Of a stretch of DNA of 64,000 bases, positions 58,688 to 64,000 are shown piece after piece. Positions within the stretch are counted from its first letter, which is position 1; every line of letters starts with the position of its first letter. Origin of the DNA: CAUZWH01 sp965224275 (GTDB lineage: Bacteria > Pseudomonadota > Alphaproteobacteria > SHVV01). The position numbers and the translations under genes are program-made. The notes under the pieces are model-generated. The model saw only the letters and a program-made list of their open reading frames with translations, searched no databases and was not told the origin of the DNA. Where the stretch lies: contig CBDCYR010000005.1 of assembly GCA_965224275.1 (NCBI GenBank), forward strand, positions 620,001-684,000, read 5' to 3'.

Positions 58688-58788
58688 CGGGCTCGGCGCA
58701 AGCTGTACCGCTAACGCCCTGGGGTGCGTTACTATTCGTTCTACGCAGATGGCATGAGCGGCAGATGATAGCCGAGCAGGGTGGACAT

Positions 58789-59253
58789 ATGGCTGACGAT
58801 TCGCCGAAAAGCGCGACCAAGTTCGCGGTCCACGGTGTGATGAAGAACCCGGCTCGCGCCGATATCGACATCGGTTCCCATCGCGTTGTCATTGATGAAC
58901 CGAAAATCCGTGGCGGCACCGACCAAGGCCCAACGCCGACCGAAATGCTTGCGGCCTCTTTGGTCGGGTGCACGAATGTCATCGTCAATCGAATTGCCGA
59001 ACAGAACGCTATCAAGATTCACGCGCTGTCGATTGCACTTGAGACCACCTGCGACTTTCGCGGCGTGCTCGGCATCGCCACCGTCGAGCGGCCGTTTGTG
59101 CGTATGGACTTGACGATCACCATGACCACGGACGCGGACGATATTTCGGTTGCGCTGCTAAAGCGCGAGCTGCCGAAGCGCTGTCCGGTCAACGTGGCGC
59201 TCCGCGCCGCCGGTACCGATGTGATCGAGTCCTGGAACGTGATGGCGCCCTAG
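58789..59253 (+). CDS. OsmC/Ohr-family protein
   Basis: A 154-aa OsmC-like protein: RADIDIGSHRVVIDEPKIRG, GPTPTEMLAASLVGCTNVIV with the first redox Cys in the central helix, IHALSIALETTCDFRGVLG, and LLKRELPKRCPVNVALRAAG with the second Cys (CPV). Both Cys needed for peroxide or thiol chemistry are present. ATG 58789 (MADDSPKSATKF) is chosen over further upstream frames. It is divergent from the carbamoyltransferase gene and 37 bp upstream of the GlcG-like gene. Confidence 0.85.
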   Translation: MADDSPKSATKFAVHGVMKNPARADIDIGSHRVVIDEPKIRGGTDQGPTPTEMLAASLVGCTNVIVNRIAEQNAIKIHALSIALETTCDFRGVLGIATVERPFVRMDLTITMTTDADDISVALLKRELPKRCPVNVALRAAGTDVIESWNVMAP

Positions 59254-59290
59254 AGATCTGTCAACAAACTCGATTAGGAGAGGATTGCAG

Positions 59291-59725
59291 ATGATGAAAT
59301 TAACCCTGGCGCAGGCCGAAACGATGGTCGACGCAGCGTTGGCTAAAGGCGTGGAGCTCAAGCTCAAGCCCCTCACGGTAGCGATCCTCGACGACGGCGC
59401 CCATCTCAAGCTGCTCAAACGTCAAGACGGACCGGGCGCGGCGATGCGACCTAAGATCGCGATCGGCAAAGCGTTCGCCGCCGCCGGCCTTGGCATGGGC
59501 ACCCGGCCTTGGGAGAGCGTTGCCAAGGAACGCCCGCTTCTCTTGCAAGGCTTCATGGCGCTCGCCGATGAATTTGTCGCGGTACCGGGTGGCGTCGTGA
59601 TACGTGATGACGACGGCGAGGTTATCGGTGCGGTCGGCGTCTCCGGCGACTCGTCGGATGCCGACGAACAGTGCGCTGTTGCTGGCATCGAAGCGGCTGG
59701 TCTCACTGCCGATACCGGCGGCTAA
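59291..59725 (+). CDS. GlcG/HbpS-family heme-binding-like protein
   Basis: A 144-aa GlcG/HbpS (PF03928) domain: LTLAQAETMVDAALAKGVEL, LKPLTVAILDDGAHLKLLKR, QDGPGAAMRPKIAIGKAFAA, MALADEFVAVPGGVVIRDDD, GEVIGAVGVSGDSSDADEQC and AVAGIEAAG. The family includes a heme-binding sensor accessory and glycolate-operon proteins of unknown role. GGAGAGG precedes ATG 59291. It is 13 bp upstream of the sugar-type ABC genes, suggesting an operon. Confidence 0.85.
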   Translation: MMKLTLAQAETMVDAALAKGVELKLKPLTVAILDDGAHLKLLKRQDGPGAAMRPKIAIGKAFAAAGLGMGTRPWESVAKERPLLLQGFMALADEFVAVPGGVVIRDDDGEVIGAVGVSGDSSDADEQCAVAGIEAAGLTADTGG

Positions 59726-59738
59726 CCCGTTCTCACCG

Positions 59739-61229
59739 ATGTTACCTTTGCCGCCCGTTGCCGCCGCCGCGCGCGTCTCCAAGCGCTTCGGCGCCACCCA
59801 GGCCCTCGATGATGTTTCGCTCGAACTTCGCGCCGGTCAGGTGCATGCGTTGGTGGGAGAGAACGGCGCCGGTAAGTCGACGCTGATCAAAATCTTCGGC
59901 GGTATCCACCGTCCGGATTCGGGCGCCACGCTAATCAGCGGTGCCACACGTCGCCTGCGCTCGCCGAGTGAAGCCCTCGCCGCCGGTATCGCGGTGATTC
60001 CTCAGGAAATCATGCTCGTGCCGGCATTGAATGCGGCCGAGAACGTGCTGCTTGGTTTGCTGCCAAGCCGGCGTTTTGCCGGCTTGTTACCTGGGATCGA
60101 TCGTGACGAACTCCGTAAACAGGCGGCGGCGCGGCTGGCGCGGCTGAATTTCGCACCCGATTTTGTCCGGCCTGTTGGGCGTCTGTCCTACGCCGAACGG
60201 CAACTCATCGCGATCGCCAAGGCGCTGCACGACGATTTGCTCGTTTTGATTCTCGATGAACCCACCGCATCGCTCGAGCACCGCGAGGTTCAGCGATTGT
60301 TTGAAGTCATCGAGACGCTCAAACAGCAGGGAGTTGCGATTGTTTACGTATCGCACCGACTCGACGAGGTCGAAGCGCTCGCCGATGTTTGCACCATTCT
60401 GCGCGACGGGTGCGTGGTCGATGTCTCGCGCCGGGGCGATCTCGATCGCCAACGCATGACTAAGCTCATGACCGGCCGCGACCTCGAAGAATCACACCGC
60501 GCGCATAATCTTGAACCCGGTGAGTCGCTGCTGCGGTTTGATGGGCCTGAAACCTCGGTCGTGGGCACCTTCGACGTGCGCGCACGTGAAGTTGCCGGTG
60601 TCGCGGGATTGTTGGGCAGCGGGACAACCGCATTTCTCAAGCGCTTGTTCGGCGCCGGCGGGTCCCCAGCCGTGGTCGGCACGGCGCGCGGTACGATGAC
60701 CCTCGAGGCACCGTCGCGAGCGATCGGTGAAGGCATCGGTCTGGTTCCCGGTGAACGTCGCGAAGGTTTGATCATGCAATTGACCGTGCGCGAGAACATC
60801 GCCCTGCCCAATCTCGATCGGCTCAGCCGGATCTGGCGGCTCGATGATCGCGCGATCGCTGGTCTTGTCGATCGGTTGATCGATGCCGTTGATATTCGGC
60901 CCCGCAATCCGGAGCTGCCGGTGCACAACCTCTCCGGCGGCAATCAGCAGAAGGTCATATTTGCCCGCTGGCTGGCCGGTCACATCAATCTCCTATTGCT
61001 CGACGAGCCCACCCACGGCATCGACATCGGTGCCAAGGTCGGCATCCATCGGTTGATTCGCCGCTTCGTTGAAGACGGTGGGGGGGTCGTCTTCGCATCC
61101 TCCGAGATGAACGAGGTGATGGCTCTTAGCGATAGCGTCTTGGCCATGCGGCACGGCCGCTTCGTTGCTAGGATCGCCCGCGACGACGACTACACCGAGC
61201 GCGCGTTGCGCGCGGCATTGGGCGGGTAA
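59739..61229 (+). CDS. Sugar-type ABC transporter ATPase with two nucleotide-binding domains (RbsA/MglA-like)
   Basis: A 496-aa ATPase. First domain: ALVGENGAGKSTLIKIFGGI (Walker A), GRLSYAERQLIAIAKALHDD (signature, degenerate), VLILDEPTASLEHREVQRLF (Walker B), IVYVSHRLDEVEALADVCTI. The second domain has a degenerate Walker A (VAGLLGSGTTAFLKRLFGAG), LVPGERREGLIMQLTVRENI, a full signature HNLSGGNQQKVIFARWLAGH and Walker B LLLLDEPTHGIDIGAKVGIH. This two-domain form drives ribose/galactose/autoinducer-type import. ATG 59739 lies 13 bp after the GlcG-like stop. It forms an operon with the permease (61259) and binding protein (62390). Confidence 0.9.
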   Translation: MLPLPPVAAAARVSKRFGATQALDDVSLELRAGQVHALVGENGAGKSTLIKIFGGIHRPDSGATLISGATRRLRSPSEALAAGIAVIPQEIMLVPALNAAENVLLGLLPSRRFAGLLPGIDRDELRKQAAARLARLNFAPDFVRPVGRLSYAERQLIAIAKALHDDLLVLILDEPTASLEHREVQRLFEVIETLKQQGVAIVYVSHRLDEVEALADVCTILRDGCVVDVSRRGDLDRQRMTKLMTGRDLEESHRAHNLEPGESLLRFDGPETSVVGTFDVRAREVAGVAGLLGSGTTAFLKRLFGAGGSPAVVGTARGTMTLEAPSRAIGEGIGLVPGERREGLIMQLTVRENIALPNLDRLSRIWRLDDRAIAGLVDRLIDAVDIRPRNPELPVHNLSGGNQQKVIFARWLAGHINLLLLDEPTHGIDIGAKVGIHRLIRRFVEDGGGVVFASSEMNEVMALSDSVLAMRHGRFVARIARDDDYTERALRAALGG

Positions 61230-61258
61230 CACCAAAAGTATCCGCAAGGGCATCCAGG

Positions 61259-62266
61259 ATGGTATCCACACAGACCTCAAGGCAGGTGAGGGGACGATCG
61301 GTCGGCGCTGAATCGGCGCGGCCGGCGCTGCTCTCATTGGCCACGCTCACCGGGCAGATCCCATTGCTGGCGTTGATCGCGGTATGTGTGGTGGCGGGAT
61401 TGATATCCGATCGTTTTCTGTCACCGATCAATATCAACAATGTGCTCCTGCAGGGCGCCGTGCTCACCGTGATCGTTATCGGCATGACCTTCGTGATCAT
61501 CTGCGGCGGCTTTGATTTATCGGTCGGCTCGGTGGTCGCATTGTCAGGCTGCATTGCCGCGATGGTGATGCTGGAAGCAGGAATCGTGCTTGGCGTTGCG
61601 GCCGGTATCGCGATCGGTGCCGTGGTTGGTCTCGTGAACGGCATCGTCGTTACCCGGCTCGATGTCAATCCGTTCATTGCCACACTTGGCACCATGGTAC
61701 TGGTGCGGGGCTCGGTATTTCTTGTGACCGGCGGCCGGCCTATCGTCGGCGAGGACGGACTCCCGGATTTGTTCAATGATTTTGCCACCGAGCGGTTGTT
61801 TGGCGTTCACTACCTGATCTGGTTGCCTGTCATCCTCGTGATCGTGTTCTCGTGGGTTTTGCATCGTACCGCCTACGGCGTGCGCGTGTTCGCCACCGGC
61901 GGCAATACCGAGGCCGCTTATCTCGCCGGCATCAATGTCAAACGAGTTCGCACGTCGGTTTATGTTTGGTGCGGGGCGCTGGCCGGGGTTGGCGGTGTGA
62001 TGCTGGCCTCGCGGTTGCAGTCCGGCCAGCCTACCGCCGGCGCGTTCTACGAACTAACCGCGGTCGCCGCGGTGGTGCTCGGTGGTGCTGCGCTGTTTGG
62101 CGGCGAAGGCAAACTCTACAAAAGCGTTATCGGCGTCTTCATCATGGTTGTCCTCGCCAACGCCTTGAATCTCGCCAATGTGCATTCCTACTGGCAGGAG
62201 ATTGCTGTCGGATCGGTGATCATTGCCGCCGCCGCGGCAGACCGCTGGCGGCACCGGCGCCAATAG
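61259..62266 (+). CDS. Sugar-type ABC transporter permease (RbsC-like)
   Basis: A 335-aa permease of the ribose/xylose/arabinose family with about 9-10 membrane segments: IPLLALIAVCVVAGLISDRF, VLTVIVIGMTFVIICGGFDL then SVGSVVALSG (GGxDLSVG signature), VLGVAAGIAIGAVVGLVNGI, ATLGTMVLVRGSVFLVTGGR, TAYGVRVFATGGNTEAAYLA (coupling EAA-like loop) and VLGGAALFGGEGKLYKSVIG. ATG 61259 (MVSTQTSRQVRG) lies 29 bp after the ATPase stop. The ligand cannot be told from the permease. Confidence 0.9.
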   Translation: MVSTQTSRQVRGRSVGAESARPALLSLATLTGQIPLLALIAVCVVAGLISDRFLSPININNVLLQGAVLTVIVIGMTFVIICGGFDLSVGSVVALSGCIAAMVMLEAGIVLGVAAGIAIGAVVGLVNGIVVTRLDVNPFIATLGTMVLVRGSVFLVTGGRPIVGEDGLPDLFNDFATERLFGVHYLIWLPVILVIVFSWVLHRTAYGVRVFATGGNTEAAYLAGINVKRVRTSVYVWCGALAGVGGVMLASRLQSGQPTAGAFYELTAVAAVVLGGAALFGGEGKLYKSVIGVFIMVVLANALNLANVHSYWQEIAVGSVIIAAAAADRWRHRRQ

Positions 62267-62271
62267 CAAAC

Positions 62272-62303
62272 CCCTCACCCCACCCTCTCCCCCGGGGTGA
62301 GGG
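62272..62303. repeat. REP-like intergenic palindrome
   Basis: CCCTCACCCC (62272-62281) and GGGGTGAGGG (62294-62303) are exact reverse complements around CACCCTCTCCCC-rich sequence. It follows the permease stop by a few bases and may stabilise the upstream mRNA or end it partly. A degraded relative is at 20941-20969. Confidence 0.65.
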
Positions 62304-62389
62304 CGGGCTTTGCATAAGTGGCGGCTTGGAGGTACCCCGCGCGCCGGGAAACTGCTAAGAATCGACAAATTTACTCAGCGGAGGATGCG

Positions 62390-63301
62390 ATGAAAAAATT
62401 AATGCTCGCGGCGTTTTGTGCGCTGATGCTTATTGGTTGGCAGGTCCAGGCAGATGCCAAAACTATTGGTGTTGCCCTCGCCTCCGACACCAATCCTTTC
62501 TACATAGCGATGCTCAAGGGCATTCAAAAGCGTGCGGCCGAGCTCGGCTATGACGTTAGCGTCGTCAATGCCGACGAAGATATCGCCAAGCAACTCAACG
62601 GGATCAACGATCTCATTGCCAAGGGCGTTGACGGGATTCTCATCTCGCCAATCGACTCCAAAGCGTTATGCAGTGGCTTCGACAAAGCTAAAGCCGCGGG
62701 CGTACCGATGATGTCAATTGCGCGCGGCTCGGCCTGCAAGAGCCAATACCTTCACATCGCCGTCGACGAACGTAAGATCGGTGGAGAGATCGGCGCCTGG
62801 ACCGCCAAGCAGCTCGGCGGTAAGGGCAAGGTCGCGATGCTGGCCGGCCCGGCTGGCGCCCAGGCGTTTATCAATTTTGCCGAGGGCTATGCCGATGAGA
62901 TGGCCAAACATCCCGGAATCAAGATCGTCTATCGCCAGGAAATGTTGCTGACCCGCGAGAACGGCTTGAAGAACGGCGAGGATGCCTTGGTCGCCCACCC
63001 CGATCTTGCTGCCATCTATGGCGCCAATGATGAACTCGGCATGGGCGCCGCCCAGGCCGTTGCCGCAGCGGGGCTTGGGGGCAAAGTCATTGTCACTGGG
63101 ATGAATGGAATCCCGCCCGCGGTCAAGGCCGTTAAGAAGGGGAGCCTGGGCCTAACGGTGTCGCTCAACCCGGTCGCCTGGGGCATTCTCGGTGCCAATA
63201 CAGTCGATGGAGCTTTATCGGGCAAGAAACACGGCGCCAGGGTCTTTGTCGGTCATGCGCTGGTCGACAAAACCAACGTCGATAAGTTCATTCGCAAGTA
63301 G
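62390..63301 (+). CDS. Sugar-type ABC transporter substrate-binding protein (RbsB-like)
   Basis: A 303-aa periplasmic binding protein (type I, PBP-like Peripla_BP_4): signal peptide MKKLMLAAFCALMLIGWQVQ ... ADA, then KTIGVALASDTNPFYIAMLK, VSVVNADEDIAKQLNGINDL, IAKGVDGILISPIDSKALCS, YLHIAVDERKIGGEIGAWTA, AHPDLAAIYGANDELGMGAA and VIVTGMNGIPPAVKAVKKGS. It delivers a sugar or similar polyol to the RbsC/RbsA-like partners upstream. AGCGGAGGATGCG is the Shine-Dalgarno. A hairpin (63319-63345) follows. Confidence 0.9.
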   Translation: MKKLMLAAFCALMLIGWQVQADAKTIGVALASDTNPFYIAMLKGIQKRAAELGYDVSVVNADEDIAKQLNGINDLIAKGVDGILISPIDSKALCSGFDKAKAAGVPMMSIARGSACKSQYLHIAVDERKIGGEIGAWTAKQLGGKGKVAMLAGPAGAQAFINFAEGYADEMAKHPGIKIVYRQEMLLTRENGLKNGEDALVAHPDLAAIYGANDELGMGAAQAVAAAGLGGKVIVTGMNGIPPAVKAVKKGSLGLTVSLNPVAWGILGANTVDGALSGKKHGARVFVGHALVDKTNVDKFIRK

Positions 63302-63318
63302 CCAAAGCGAAAATTAGA

Positions 63319-63345
63319 GTGAGGCAGCATGGGTCGCTGCCTCAC
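63319..63345 (+). terminator. Hairpin between the ABC operon and the pirin gene
   Basis: GTGAGGCAGC pairs exactly with GCTGCCTCAC around ATGGGTC. No T-run follows; the pirin Shine-Dalgarno (AAGGAG) starts five bases later. It could be a weak terminator or an mRNA-stabilising element allowing reduced read-through into pirin. Confidence 0.55.
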
Positions 63346-63360
63346 CCGCAAGGAGTCCTA

Positions 63361-64000
63361 ATGTCAGATCGTCAACGGGTCGTTGCGCGCGTCGTTAACG
63401 GCCAGCCCGCGAGCGATGGTGCCGGAGTTCGGTTGATGCGTATCCTCGGCACGCAAAACCTCGATCACCACGATCCGTTCCTGTTGCTCGACGAGTTCCG
63501 TAATGAAAACCCCGACGACTACATCACAGGGTTTCCGGCACATCCGCATCGCGGCTTCGAAACCGTGACGTACATGCTCGAAGGGCTCATGCGCCACGAA
63601 GACTCCGTCGGCAACAACGGTCTTCTCACGCCCGGATCGGTGCAATGGATGACGGCCGGGCAGGGGATCATCCACAGCGAGATGCCGGAGCAATCCAACG
63701 GATTGTTGTGGGGTTACCAGCTGTGGGTCAACTTGCCGGCCTCGCTAAAGATGGCCGAACCGCGCTACCAGGATATTCCCGCCGAACAGATCCCGGAAAC
63801 CTCCGACCCGGGCGAGCGCGTTCGTATCATTGCCGGCGCGCATGCCGGCGTCGCCGGTGCCGCCGAAACGCTGACCGGCGTGACCTATCTCGATGTCCAT
63901 CTTGAGGCCGGCGCGAGCTTTGCCCACGACCTCGCCGACGGCCACAACAGCCTCGCTTATGTCTACGAGGGTGCATTGACCGGTGCGGATACCGTCGGGC
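63361..64000 (+). CDS. Pirin-family protein, C-terminus beyond window
   Basis: The first 213 residues of a bicupin pirin: VRLMRILGTQNLDHHDPFLL, LDEFRNENPDDYITGFPAHP, HRGFETVTYMLEGLMRHEDS (iron-binding His residues of cupin 1), GNNGLLTPGSVQWMTAGQGI, IHSEMPEQSNGLLWGYQLWV and the start of the second cupin (TYLDVHLEAGASFAHDLADG). Pirins act as iron-dependent redox sensors or quercetinase-like dioxygenases. AAGGAGTCCTA precedes ATG 63361. The frame is open at the window end; full-length members have about 280-300 residues. Confidence 0.9.
   Translation, partial: MSDRQRVVARVVNGQPASDGAGVRLMRILGTQNLDHHDPFLLLDEFRNENPDDYITGFPAHPHRGFETVTYMLEGLMRHEDSVGNNGLLTPGSVQWMTAGQGIIHSEMPEQSNGLLWGYQLWVNLPASLKMAEPRYQDIPAEQIPETSDPGERVRIIAGAHAGVAGAAETLTGVTYLDVHLEAGASFAHDLADGHNSLAYVYEGALTGADTVG

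Noticed and set aside
1..64000. CRISPR arrays, phage modules, rRNA or tRNA genes
   Set aside because: No spaced direct repeats of CRISPR type, no phage structural genes and no tRNA/rRNA-like sequence were recognised; a covariance-model scan was not possible.

Overview
The window looks like a GC-rich chromosomal segment from an alphaproteobacterium. This is an inference from base composition, gene families and IS types (IS1595, IS21, IS110/IS1111 and IS256 relatives); no rRNA, tRNA or other marker gene is present to settle the taxon. Metabolic operons alternate with a heavy load of insertion sequences, IS remnants and IS-damaged or frameshifted genes, so much of the window behaves as accessory DNA.

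Layout. 1-1340: right part of an IS256-family element that cut into a glycine-zipper lipoprotein gene. 1371-1561: a palindromic, MITE-like repeat. 1671-4940: a bufferin-type operon (bufA-bufB-bufC-doxX) followed by an MlaC-like gene. 5353-7008: DUF4142 protein, cupredoxin, SnoaL-like protein and a 30-aa membrane peptide. The buf and DUF4142 transcription units share a 14-bp upstream motif. 7254-10888: cupin, alpha/beta hydrolase, divergent LysR regulator and amidohydrolase. 10889-20712: a decayed zone with a radical-SAM stub, frameshifted metallophosphatase, IS3 remnant, IS110 element, frameshifted IS1595 copy inside a class III cyclase gene, DUF5519 and VOC genes, frameshifted ATC-hydrolase-like gene and an IS1111-type element. 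21094-26826: two ABC solute-binding proteins, an SDR and a tandem pair of amidinotransferase-fold proteins, the second without the catalytic Cys. 27155-32495: Rieske oxygenase, glutamine amidotransferase, hydrolase, DUF1801, small secreted protein and caspase-like protease. 32621-34822: a second Rieske oxygenase gene split by an intact IS1595 copy.

34875-44196: MBL-fold hydrolase, MetE-like protein, DUF6481 protein, membrane protein, two divergent tricarballylate-dehydrogenase-like flavoproteins, a PrpF-like isomerase, a PrpB-like lyase and a truncated unknown gene. 44197-46738: an IS21 element with frameshifted istA. 46739-55653: truncated cysteine-dioxygenase-like gene, TauD family (one intact, one remnant), Dabb protein, two MmgE/PrpD proteins, LLM-class oxidoreductase, a thioredoxin-fold protein with an in-frame UGA at its redox site (candidate selenoprotein), rhodanese and cupin. 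55702-64000: MFS transporter, carbamoyltransferase, OsmC, GlcG/HbpS-like protein, a sugar-type ABC importer (ATPase, permease, binding protein) and a pirin cut by the window edge.

Functional themes. The buf genes suggest copper handling by a modified peptide, with a neighbouring cupredoxin. The TcuA-like, PrpF-like, PrpB-like and PrpD-like genes suggest catabolism of tricarboxylates or related branched acids. Rieske, TauD, LLM, hydrolase and amidohydrolase genes suggest breakdown of diverse organic compounds. The observations most worth following up are the candidate selenoprotein (UGA at 52334-52336), the shared promoter-like motif of the two copper-linked operons, the Cys-less amidinotransferase paralog and the two structured palindromic repeats.
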